Shown here in pieces: positions 1 to 5,903 of a stretch of 9,287 nt of DNA. The stretch covers positions 1 through 9,287 of the forward strand of contig JAEYZR010000264.1 in NCBI GenBank assembly GCA_023427945.1. Direction: 5' to 3'. A program made the translations under genes and the position numbers. Position 1 is the stretch's first letter; each line of letters begins with the position of its first letter. The DNA is from Pseudomonadota bacterium (lineage in GTDB: Bacteria; Pseudomonadota; Gammaproteobacteria; Burkholderiales; Burkholderiaceae_B). The notes under the pieces are model-generated. The model saw only the letters and a list, made by a program, of their open reading frames with translations, had not been told where the DNA came from and did no database searches.

Positions 1-1182
1 CACCAGCGCGATGCGCTTGTTGTACCAGTTCATGAATATGGAAATCGACAGACTGACGGTCAGGTAAGCCGCCATGATGATAAGAATGCCCTCGATCGCC
101 TGCCCGGTCTGGTTCAATGTCGTGTTGACGATGGACACAATATCGGGATACCCGATAGCCACAGCAAGCGAGCTGTTCTTGGTCAGGTTCAGGTATTGGC
201 TGGTCATGGGGGGAATGATGACCCGCAGGGCCTGCGGCAGCACCACGAGGCGCAGCATCTTCGCACGGCTCAGCCCGAGCGAGCCGGCCGCTTCCCATTG
301 TCCAGAGCCGACCGACTGCACACCCGAGCGCACCACCTCGGCAACGAACGCCGAGGTGTAGATCACCAGGCCGGCCAGCAGGGCCGCAAACTCGGGGGAC
401 AGGCTGATGCCGCCGGTGAAGTTGAAGCCCTTCAGTTCAGGCATCACGAGCGTGAGGGACGCGCCACTGGCCAGCCAGCCGATGATCGGAAAGGCCACCA
501 GCATGGCGAGCGACCAGAGGCCCGAAGAAATCAGGCGGCCGGTCTTGGCCTGATGTTTCTTGGCCCACTGAAACAGGACGAGGCTGGCGACGATAGCCAC
601 GCCCAGGCCTGCGAGCATCCAGTCCAGCGATGCGCCTTCCAGACCGGGAATGCGAAGGCCACGATTGGAGATGAACACACCACTTATCGGGTTGAGCGCC
701 TGCCTGGGGCCCGGGGTGGCCTCGGTGATGATGGCGTACCAGAAGAAGAGCTGCAACAGCAGCGGAACGTTACGCATGACTTCGACGTAGACGGCCGCAA
801 CTTTGTTGATCAGGAAATTCTTGGACATGCGCGCGATACCGATGAGGGTACCGAGGATGGTCGCGAGCACGATGCCCATGACAGCAACACGCAGCGTATT
901 GAGAATACCGACCCAGATGGCGCGTGCGTAGGTGTCGGCAGGAGAGTAGTTGATGGCGCTCTCGCCGATTGCAAAACCGGCTTCGCGTCCGAGGAAATGA
1001 AAACCTGTGGCGATGTTGCGTGCCGCAAGGTTATGCAGCGTATTGGAAACCAAGAACCACACCGCTAAGGCGACCAGCCCTATGGCCATCACCTGGTACA
1101 CGATGCCGCGCACACTTGGGTCATTCCAGGAGAGCCGCCTTTTGGGTGGCCGCACGGGTAACTTGTTTGAAGTGTCTGTCAT
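1..1182 (-). CDS. aapQ: General L-amino-acid ABC transporter permease AapQ/BztB-like (3' end outside window)
   Basis: Inner-membrane permease of a broad-specificity polar amino-acid ABC importer. It pairs with AapM in the membrane, is energised by AapP and is fed by periplasmic AapJ. Reading the minus strand from the ATG at 1182 gives 394 open codons to the edge; the family is about 390-400 aa, so only a few residues should be missing. Visible hallmarks: a first membrane helix near residues 28-46, the conserved YVEVMRNVPLLLQLFFWY stretch at 132-149, and family-typical SNRGL at 172-176. The EAA loop (EAAGSLGLSRAKMLRLVVLP) is at 297-316, followed by RVIIPPMTSQYLN and KNSSLAVAIGYPD. The long insert between the early and late helices is typical of AapQ. 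The start was chosen because MTDTSNK precedes a basic N-terminus as in relatives, although no strong Shine-Dalgarno is visible. It lies 196 bp downstream of the nearer aapJ copy, same strand, presumably one operon. E. coli YhdX is a homologue. Confidence 0.95.
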   Translation of the reverse strand, partial: MTDTSNKLPVRPPKRRLSWNDPSVRGIVYQVMAIGLVALAVWFLVSNTLHNLAARNIATGFHFLGREAGFAIGESAINYSPADTYARAIWVGILNTLRVAVMGIVLATILGTLIGIARMSKNFLINKVAAVYVEVMRNVPLLLQLFFWYAIITEATPGPRQALNPISGVFISNRGLRIPGLEGASLDWMLAGLGVAIVASLVLFQWAKKHQAKTGRLISSGLWSLAMLVAFPIIGWLASGASLTLVMPELKGFNFTGGISLSPEFAALLAGLVIYTSAFVAEVVRSGVQSVGSGQWEAAGSLGLSRAKMLRLVVLPQALRVIIPPMTSQYLNLTKNSSLAVAIGYPDIVSIVNTTLNQTGQAIEGILIIMAAYLTVSLSISIFMNWYNKRIALV

Positions 1183-1209
1183 CGGTCGAATAACTAAAAG
1201 TCGAACATG

Positions 1210-1235
1210 GAACGATTGCCGGGTGGCAATCGTTC
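1210..1235 (-). terminator. Intercistronic stem-loop between aapJ and aapQ
   Basis: Perfect 11-bp inverted repeat: GAACGATTGCC at 1210-1220, tetraloop GGGT (plus strand) and GGCAATCGTTC at 1225-1235. It lies 28 bp upstream of the aapQ start and has no T-tract on the minus strand. Hairpins between a binding-protein gene and its permease genes are known in other importer operons. There they stabilise the upstream mRNA or partly terminate, so that binding protein exceeds permease. That role here is inference; the inverted repeat itself is directly visible. Confidence 0.5.
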
Positions 1236-1304
1236 GTCAAAGCAAACTGCGATGGCCTGACTACACGACTGACTACCGCCAGCCACCGGCAAGCACATAC
1301 TGAG

Positions 1305-1353
1305 CCCGCCAGCTTTGCAGGCCTGCCCGCTTCGCACTAATGCCGCTGGCGGG
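1305..1353 (-). repeat. Long-loop inverted repeat downstream of aapJ copy 1
   Basis: CCCGCCAGC at 1305-1313 is exactly complementary to GCTGGCGGG at 1345-1353 (9 bp). The 31-nt loop contains the 10-bp palindrome GCAGGCCTGC at 1317-1326. A weaker 6-bp stem, GTTCGC (1369-1374) with GCGAAC (1382-1387), spans the aapJ copy 1 stop codon. Together with the 1210-1235 hairpin, the 196-bp aapJ-aapQ spacer is mostly potential RNA secondary structure. A role in 3'-end protection or attenuation is inferred. Confidence 0.4.
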
Positions 1354-1378
1354 ACAGGATTTTACCGAGTTCGCCTGA

Positions 1379-2395
1379 TCAGCGAACCGGCCAGCCGTAC
1401 ATCAACCCACCCTCACGCCATTGCGCATTCAGGCCGCGCTCAAGCTTCATCGCGCTGGTCTTGCCCAGGTTGCGATCAAAGCTCTCGCCGTAATTGCCGA
1501 CCTGCTTGATGATGCTGTAGGCCCACTTTTCATCCACACCTAGGTTCTTGCCCATGCCCGGCGAGACGCCGAGAATACGCTGAACGTTGGGATTGTTGCT
1601 CTTCAACTGCTCGTCGACGTTTGCCGATGTCACCCCATACTCTTCAGCTTCGAGCATGGCATTGAGCGACCAACGCACCACGTTGAACCACTGATCATCA
1701 CCTTGACGCACCAGGGGTCCCAAAGGTTCCTTGGAAAAATCTTCCGGCAGGATAACGTAATCATCGGGGTTGGAGAACGTGCTGCGGATGGCGGCTGCCT
1801 GCGACTTGTCAGTCGTGAAGGCATCGCATCGGCCACTGGCAAAAACGCGGGCAACCTCTTCGGACTTGTCGACCACGACAGGCTTGAAGGAGATGTTTTG
1901 CGAACGGAACCAGTCAGACAGATTCAGCTCGGTCGTCGTACCCGGCTGTACGCAGATGGTGGCGCCATCCAGTTCCTTGGCGCTTTTCAGCCCGAGGTCT
2001 TTCTTGACCAGCACACCCTGGCTGTCGTAATAGTTCACGCCCGTACCAATCAGTCCCAGCGTGGTGTCACGCGTGAGCGTCTGAGTGGTATTGCGGGTGA
2101 GCACGTCGATTTCGCCGGCCTGCAGTGCGGTGAAACGCTGCTGCGTGGTCAGTGGCGTGACCTTGAACTTGGTGGCGTCGTTGAAGACCGTCGCGGCAAT
2201 CGCACGGCACATGTCGACATCCAGCCCTGTCCATTGTCCTTTGCTGTCCAGCAGCGCAAAGCCAGCGACACCGGTATTGACGCCGCACTGCACGAAGCCC
2301 TTCTTTTTGACATTGTCAAAAGTAGCGCCAGCCTGCGCAGTTGATGCCACGGCCAGAAGCGCGGCCCCCATTGCAGCAAGTTTAAAGAGTTTCAT
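1379..2395 (-). CDS. aapJ: General amino-acid ABC transporter periplasmic binding protein, copy 1 (AapJ-like)
   Basis: Periplasmic solute-binding protein that captures polar L-amino acids and delivers them to the AapQM permease. It is 338 aa from the ATG at 2395. A longer in-frame ATG at 2452 was rejected: the 2395 start has a strong GGAGG six bases upstream, begins a clean Sec signal peptide (MKLFKLAAMGAALLAVASTAQA, cleavage expected after residue 22) and gives exactly the length of the neighbouring paralogue. Family signatures follow: the N-terminal DNVKKKGFVQCGV, SKGQWTGLDVDMCRAIAA, RFTALQAGEIDVLTRNTT, TICVQPGTTTELNL, DAFTTDKSQ and YGWPVR at the extreme C-terminus. Cysteines at 37, 63, 148 and 190 are shared with copy 2. 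It lies between copy 2 (258 bp upstream) and aapQ (196 bp downstream), all on one strand. By hand alignment it is about 80% identical to copy 2 without a single gap, so it is a tandem paralogue. It may differ in substrate or regulation. Confidence 0.96.
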   Translation of the reverse strand: MKLFKLAAMGAALLAVASTAQAGATFDNVKKKGFVQCGVNTGVAGFALLDSKGQWTGLDVDMCRAIAATVFNDATKFKVTPLTTQQRFTALQAGEIDVLTRNTTQTLTRDTTLGLIGTGVNYYDSQGVLVKKDLGLKSAKELDGATICVQPGTTTELNLSDWFRSQNISFKPVVVDKSEEVARVFASGRCDAFTTDKSQAAAIRSTFSNPDDYVILPEDFSKEPLGPLVRQGDDQWFNVVRWSLNAMLEAEEYGVTSANVDEQLKSNNPNVQRILGVSPGMGKNLGVDEKWAYSIIKQVGNYGESFDRNLGKTSAMKLERGLNAQWREGGLMYGWPVR

Positions 2396-2400
2396 AGGTA

Positions 2401-2406
2401 GCCTCC
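2401..2406 (-). promoter_or_regulatory. Ribosome binding site that fixes the aapJ copy 1 start
   Basis: On the minus strand this reads GGAGGC, with six bases between GGAGG and the ATG at 2395. It is the best Shine-Dalgarno in the region and decides for the 338-aa start over the in-frame ATG 57 bases further upstream, which would put extra residues before a normal signal peptide. Confidence 0.8.
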
Positions 2407-2485
2407 ATAACGCTCGCAACGTGGACATCAACCGAAATGGCATGAAGCACATACACGCTGCGCGCGTGATCGCTATCTTCGCTGC

Positions 2486-2540
2486 AAAAACGGGGACACG
2501 AAAGAATTCTTTCGCCTTCGTTACGAAAAACGGGGGACGC
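2486..2540 (-). promoter_or_regulatory. Candidate regulatory site upstream of aapJ copy 1: palindrome between direct repeats
   Basis: A perfect 16-bp palindrome, CGAAAGAATTCTTTCG, occupies 2499-2514. It is bracketed by two near-identical A-run/G-run repeats on the plus strand, AAAAACGGGG-ACACG at 2486-2500 and AAAAACGGGGGACGC at 2526-2540, starting 40 bp apart. The cluster sits about 90-145 bp upstream of the aapJ copy 1 start, where an independent promoter or operator would be expected. No convincing -35/-10 pair was recognised, so promoter activity is inferred only from position and symmetry. Confidence 0.35.
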
Positions 2541-2605
2541 TACCGGTGTAAACGCCATCATGCGATATCTTCACAACACTTTGTCCAGTGCGATCCTGGC
2601 CTTAC

Positions 2606-2639
2606 CGATGCACCGTCGATCAGGATCGACGGTGCATCG
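2606..2639 (-). terminator. Strong stem-loop after aapJ copy 2
   Basis: A perfect 16-bp inverted repeat: CGATGCACCGTCGATC at 2606-2621 and GATCGACGGTGCATCG at 2624-2639, with only AG between the arms. In RNA the innermost bases would open to make the loop. It starts 13 bp past the aapJ copy 2 TAA stop. On the minus strand it is followed by GTAAGG rather than a T-tract, so it is not a textbook intrinsic terminator. It may instead block 3' exonucleases or act as a partial terminator, insulating copy 2 from copy 1. Confidence 0.5.
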
Positions 2640-2652
2640 TCATCACCAGATA

Positions 2653-3669
2653 TTACCGGACGGGCCAACCATACATTACACCGCCATCTTTCCACTGCGC
2701 ATTCAGGCCGCGCGGCAGTTTCATGGGGCTGGATTCACCCAGGTTGCGATCAAACACTTCACCGTAGTTGCCGACTTGTTTGACGATGGTGTAGGCCCAT
2801 TTTTCGTCGACACCCAGGTTCTTGCCCATACCAGGCGTTGCACCCAGGATGCGTTGAACGTTGGGGTTGGTGCTCTTGAGCATTTCGTCCACGTTTTTCG
2901 ACGTGATGCCATACTCTTCGGCTTCGATCGAAGCGAACAGGGCCCAACGCACAACGTTCAACCAGGCGTCGTCACCCTGACGCACCATCGGGCCCAGGGG
3001 CTCCTTGGAAAAGTCTTCTGGCAGGATTTCGTAGTTGTCAGGATTTTCCAGCGTCGTACGGATCGAAGCGAGTTGCGACTTGTCCGTCGTGAAGGCGTCG
3101 CAACGTCCCGAGGTGAAGGCCCGAACGATTTCGTCGAACTTGTCGATCACAACAGGCTTGAAGTCGATCTTGGCACTGCGGAACCAGTCGGCCAGGTTCA
3201 GTTCGGTGGTCGTGCCGGGCTGCACACAGATCGTGGCACCACCCAATTCTTTTGCGCTCTTCAGGTTGAGGTCTTTCTTGACCATCACGCCCTGGCTATC
3301 GTAATAGTTCACACCGGCGCCGATCAGACCGAGCGTGGTGTCACGCGTGAGCGTCTGTGTCGTGTTGCGGGTCAGCACATCGATTTCGCCAGATTGCAAG
3401 GCGGTGAAACGCTGCTGTGTGTTCAGTGGAGTCACTTTGAATTTGCTGGCATCGTTGAACATCAGTGCAGCGATGCTGCGACACATGTCCACGTCCAGAC
3501 CGGTCCATTGGCCTTTACTGTCGGCGATCGAGAAGCCGGCAATGCCGGTGGACACGCCACATTGAACAAAGCCCTTTTTCTTTACATTGTCGTACGTTGC
3601 GCCAGCATGGGCGGCCGACATGGAGGCGGAGAATAAAGCGGCTACAGCGACAAGTTTCAAAACTTTCAT
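2653..3669 (-). CDS. aapJ: General amino-acid ABC transporter periplasmic binding protein, copy 2 (AapJ-like)
   Basis: First gene of the leftward transporter cluster: a 338-aa periplasmic amino-acid-binding protein of the AapJ/BztA/YhdW type. The ATG at 3669 has CGGAG seven bases upstream and opens a signal peptide, MKVLKLVAVAALFSASMSAAHA, with cleavage expected after residue 22. The mature part starts GATYDNVKKKGFVQCGV and carries the same landmarks as copy 1: SKGQWTGLDVDMC, RFTALQSGEIDVLTRNTT, TICVQPGTTTELNL, GRCDAFTTDKSQ and C-terminal MYGWPVR. Hand comparison with copy 1 finds 69 differences over 338 aligned residues and no gaps. Many are conservative, and the signal peptides are the most diverged. 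The divergent 400-bp region at its 5' side probably holds the main operon promoter. Because a strong hairpin follows the gene, copy 2 may be expressed partly on its own. Which copy is ancestral cannot be told from the window. Confidence 0.96.
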   Translation of the reverse strand: MKVLKLVAVAALFSASMSAAHAGATYDNVKKKGFVQCGVSTGIAGFSIADSKGQWTGLDVDMCRSIAALMFNDASKFKVTPLNTQQRFTALQSGEIDVLTRNTTQTLTRDTTLGLIGAGVNYYDSQGVMVKKDLNLKSAKELGGATICVQPGTTTELNLADWFRSAKIDFKPVVIDKFDEIVRAFTSGRCDAFTTDKSQLASIRTTLENPDNYEILPEDFSKEPLGPMVRQGDDAWLNVVRWALFASIEAEEYGITSKNVDEMLKSTNPNVQRILGATPGMGKNLGVDEKWAYTIVKQVGNYGEVFDRNLGESSPMKLPRGLNAQWKDGGVMYGWPVR

Positions 3670-4010
3670 GCGTGATCTCCGAGGGTGCTGACACTACGCG
3701 GCGCCTGAGTAAATGGAGGGGTTGCAACATGTTGGAGTGAATACAACAAGTATGCGCAGCGCCACGTCATAAAACATATCGTAACTTTGTGCGATTCGTA
3801 CCGACATGGGGGATATCCCTTGTGAATCTGCATGGTCGCCAAGGCGGACTATTCCCGACAGCGCGTGGCCCGAGAAAGCTGTCATGAATGTCAGCCAATT
3901 CAACAAAAATGGCGGGCCTTCAGTCGCCAGATCAGCCGCTGAGTCAGTGCAGGTTGGCACACCAAGACTACGGGCGCACCGGCCTGAAAACAGCTGTAAC
4001 CAGAGAGCAT
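3670..4010. other. Divergent intergenic region between aapJ copy 2 and ftsE
   Basis: About 400 bp without a credible gene separates the leftward aapJ and rightward ftsE starts, so promoters for both should lie here. It is visibly more AT-rich near 3700-3800 than the flanking genes. Overlapping short palindromes GTTGCAAC (3721-3728) and CAACATGTTG (3725-3734) lie 52-65 bp upstream of the aapJ copy 2 start and could be an operator. I could not identify a convincing sigma-70 or sigma-54 promoter. The ftsE reading frame stays open upstream to 3806, but the upstream part does not resemble any FtsE N-terminus. Confidence 0.6.
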
Positions 4011-4043
4011 CTCGCCGGTGTCATCCGGCGAGACTCGCCGAGG
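4011..4043 (+). promoter_or_regulatory. Leader hairpin with alternative pairing just upstream of ftsE
   Basis: CTCGCCGG at 4011-4018 pairs perfectly with CCGGCGAG at 4025-4032 across a 6-nt loop. The second arm can instead pair with CGCCG at 4036-4040 (CGGCG at 4026-4030, 5-nt loop), directly against GAGG at 4040-4043. That GAGG is the only Shine-Dalgarno-like sequence near the in-frame ATG cluster at 4046-4054. The two structures are mutually exclusive, so control of ftsE translation is conceivable; this is inference from base pairing only. Confidence 0.3.
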
Positions 4044-4072
4044 TTATGATGATGCATCTTGCCCGGGACGCC

Positions 4073-4744
4073 ATGATCCAATTCCAGCACGTCTTCAAAT
4101 CCTACGGTCGTAGTCGCAACATCCTTGCAGACATCAATTTCAATGTCGAAGCAGGCGAGTTCGTCTTCGTCTCCGGCCCCTCTGGCGCCGGTAAATCGAC
4201 CCTGCTCAAACTGATCGGCGGCCTGGAGCCACCGACACGGGGATCAATTCAGGTCAATGGGCAAAGACTGGAAAAAATGAGCTCCCGCTCACGTCCCTAT
4301 CTGCGTCGTGCAGTAGGCGTCATTCTTCAGGACACCCACCTGCTGTATGACCGCAGCGTGATCGCCAACGTGACCTTGCCATTGATCGTGACTGGCCATC
4401 CGCAAACCAAGGCACTTGCCCGTGCGCGCGCTGCCCTGGACAAAGTCGGCCTGGCTGGCAAGGACATGATGAAACCCATCGAGCTGTCCGGCGGCGAACA
4501 ACAACGGCTTGCCATTGCGCGCGCCATTGTCAACCGGCCCGCCATTCTGATTGCCGACGAGCCCACCGCGAACCTGGATCATGACAGCGCCACACGCATC
4601 ATGAATGTCTTTCGCGATTTCAATCAGGTGGGCGTCACGACGCTCATCGCCTCGCACGATCAGGCCCTGATGTCGCGCTACGCAAGCCGGACCCTGCGTA
4701 TCGACGAGGGTCGGTTCGCCGACATCGCTGGAGTACAGCCATGA
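4073..4744 (+). CDS. ftsE: Cell division ATP-binding protein FtsE
   Basis: Cytoplasmic ATPase of the FtsEX complex. With FtsX it couples ATP hydrolysis to activation of septal peptidoglycan hydrolases through periplasmic partners (EnvC/amidase type in other proteobacteria) and supports divisome assembly. It is 223 aa, the normal family length. Visible ABC motifs: Walker A GPSGAGKS at 35-42, Q-loop Q86 in GVILQDTHLLYDRSV, signature LSGGEQQR at 138-145, Walker B ILIADEPTANLD at 158-169, and switch histidine H195 in IASHD. The start at 4073 is chosen because FtsE proteins normally begin MIxFxxVxKxY. In-frame ATGs at 4046, 4049 and 4052 would add 7-9 residues (MMMHLARDA) and have a GAGG nearby, so they cannot be excluded. 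It overlaps ftsX by 4 bases (ATGA), which implies translational coupling. Unlike E. coli, no ftsY precedes it. Confidence 0.96.
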   Translation: MIQFQHVFKSYGRSRNILADINFNVEAGEFVFVSGPSGAGKSTLLKLIGGLEPPTRGSIQVNGQRLEKMSSRSRPYLRRAVGVILQDTHLLYDRSVIANVTLPLIVTGHPQTKALARARAALDKVGLAGKDMMKPIELSGGEQQRLAIARAIVNRPAILIADEPTANLDHDSATRIMNVFRDFNQVGVTTLIASHDQALMSRYASRTLRIDEGRFADIAGVQP

Positions 4745-5649
4745 AGACGTGGTTGCGCCAGCACCGTTACGCACTTTTCATTACCTTGCGCCGCCTTGCG
4801 GCCCAGCCGTTTTCGTCGATGGCCAATATTCTGGTGATGGCGATGGCACTGGCCTTGCCGTTGCTGGGTGGATCCATTCTGGTTTCGGTCGAGCCTGTCG
4901 CTCGCCAGGTGTCGGTCACGCCTGAAGTCACCGCCTACATGCAGGTGGACGCGCCTGAGTCGGCAGCCGTCGAGTTGGAGCGACGCATCCGGGCTGAATA
5001 TGGGGAAGGCGTGACTGATGTCCGGCTGGTTCGACGCGGGGACGCGCTTGCGCAACTGAAGCAGAACCCGGCCTGGTCACAGGCGCTTTCGGTACTGGAT
5101 GGCAACCCGCTGCCCGATGCCGTGGTGACGCGACTGGCCGATGGTGAGAACCTCGCGGGGCGCGCCGAAGCGCTGGCTACGACCCTGCAGAAATGGGATC
5201 GTGTCGATCGCGTTCAACTGGATAGTGCATGGGTGCAACGACTTGAAGCGCTGCTGCGTTTTGCGCGCATCGGATTGATATTCCTGGCAATGTCTGTCGC
5301 CGTGGTGGTGCTTGCAACCATATTCAACACGGTGCGCATGCAGGCGCTTGCGCAACGCGAGGAAATCGGCGTGGCACGGCTGGTGGGTGCGACCGAATCG
5401 TTCGTGCACAGGCCGTTCCTCTATCTGGGCGCCCTTTCCAGCGCCGTGGCAGGAGTGGTGGCTGTCGGCGTGGCGGCACTACTGCTTTCGCCGCTGAACA
5501 ACGCACTGATCGGACTGGCGCGCAGCTATGGCGCGGAATTCTCGTTGCGCCTGCCTCCGATGTCCGTTCTCTTGCTTGGTATCGTGGTCACCGCGGCACT
5601 TGGCGCGCTGTCGGCACGCTGGTCTGTCACACGCAACACCCGATTCTGA
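4741..5649 (+). CDS. ftsX: Cell division permease-like protein FtsX
   Basis: Membrane subunit of the FtsEX divisome complex. It is not a transporter but transmits FtsE ATPase cycles to periplasmic murein-hydrolase regulators. It is 302 aa, typical for proteobacterial FtsX. Predicted topology has four membrane segments: about 27-48, 177-198, 226-250 and 273-293. The large extracytoplasmic domain lies between the first two (about 50-175) and includes the conserved NPLPD at 122-126. After the second helix come MQALAQREEIGVARLVGAT and FVHRPFLYLGA, characteristic of the family. The start overlaps the ftsE stop as ATGA and has GGAG seven bases upstream at 4730-4733. A hairpin that begins inside the stop codon follows directly, so the ftsEX transcript probably ends here. 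rpoH, the usual enterobacterial neighbour, is absent. Confidence 0.95.
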   Translation: MKTWLRQHRYALFITLRRLAAQPFSSMANILVMAMALALPLLGGSILVSVEPVARQVSVTPEVTAYMQVDAPESAAVELERRIRAEYGEGVTDVRLVRRGDALAQLKQNPAWSQALSVLDGNPLPDAVVTRLADGENLAGRAEALATTLQKWDRVDRVQLDSAWVQRLEALLRFARIGLIFLAMSVAVVVLATIFNTVRMQALAQREEIGVARLVGATESFVHRPFLYLGALSSAVAGVVAVGVAALLLSPLNNALIGLARSYGAEFSLRLPPMSVLLLGIVVTAALGALSARWSVTRNTRF

Positions 5650-5678
5650 CCTGAAGGACGCGGGCGTCCTTAGAGGTC
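5648..5678 (+). terminator. Stem-loop at the ftsX stop codon
   Basis: AAGGACG (5654-5660) pairs with CGTCCTT (5665-5671) around a CGGG loop. An outer pair, GACCT (5648-5652) with AGGTC (5674-5678), extends the stem across a small internal loop. The structure starts within the ftsX TGA. No T-tract follows, so it is a weak or Rho-assisted terminator candidate, or an mRNA 3'-end stabiliser. Confidence 0.45.
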
Positions 5679-5689
5679 AGCAAGGCCTG

Positions 5690-5856
5690 TCAGGATGGCA
5701 GAAGCAGGCGCTCGGCAGTCCTACCCGGCAGGATCTTTCACGTTCGTCCAACGGGCACCTGCCAGTCCCATCCAACAGGCACTAGCCAGTCCCACCCGGC
5801 AAGCATTCAGTGGCGCCACCCACTGAGCACTCTGCATCCTGTCCGGCGAGCCTGCT
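5690..5856. repeat. Degenerate ~24-bp tandem repeat in the ftsX/oxidoreductase spacer
   Basis: Units of about 24 bp can be laid out starting near 5690, 5714, 5738, 5761, 5785, 5809 and 5833. The clearest pair is GCCAGTCCCATCCAACAGGC (5761-5780) and GCCAGTCCCACCCGGCAAGC (5785-5804). GGCAGTCCTACCCGGCAGG (5714-5732) is a third good copy; 5738-5760 and 5809-5856 are weaker, and 5690-5713 matches mainly over GCAGGCGCT. The spacer (5650-5903) has no credible gene. Function unknown. It could be a decayed minisatellite or a convergent-termination region. Confidence 0.4.
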
Positions 5857-5880
5857 TCGCTCGGGCCACAACCGTGTGAC

Positions 5881-5897
5881 TGGGGCCTCTTGCCCCA
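5881..5897 (-). terminator. Short stem-loop after the oxidoreductase C-terminal ORF
   Basis: TGGGGC (5881-5886) and GCCCCA (5892-5897) form a 6-bp GC-rich stem with a 5-nt loop, six bases past the TGA at 5904-5906 on the minus strand. No T-tract follows on that strand. Placed between convergent genes, it is a plausible weak terminator for the leftward transcript. Confidence 0.35.
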
Positions 5898-5903
5898 CCA
5901 CCA

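Noticed and set aside
196..1068. Long open frame on the plus strand opposite aapQ (290 codons)
   Set aside because: It is antisense to a clearly conserved permease. Its translation is Gln/His/Arg/Asp-rich and unlike any known domain, as expected for a shadow of a GC-rich gene on the other strand.
2609..2638. NtrC-like site (TGCACC...GGTGCA) in the hairpin after aapJ copy 2
   Set aside because: The half-sites are 16 bp apart instead of about five, and the position is downstream of a gene. The match is a by-product of the long inverted repeat.
2560..3636. 358-codon plus-strand frame opposite aapJ copy 2, and a similar 213-codon frame at 1703-2344 opposite copy 1
   Set aside because: The two frames resemble each other only because the underlying aapJ genes are paralogues. 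No ribosome binding sites or recognisable domains were seen.
3806..4072. N-terminal extension of FtsE to 312 codons using the ATG at 3806
   Set aside because: The extra 89 residues resemble no FtsE N-terminus and the family length is about 220 aa. The open frame runs through a divergent promoter region.
5690..5856. CRISPR array
   Set aside because: The units are contiguous and degenerate, with no conserved repeat separated by unique spacers and no cas genes nearby.
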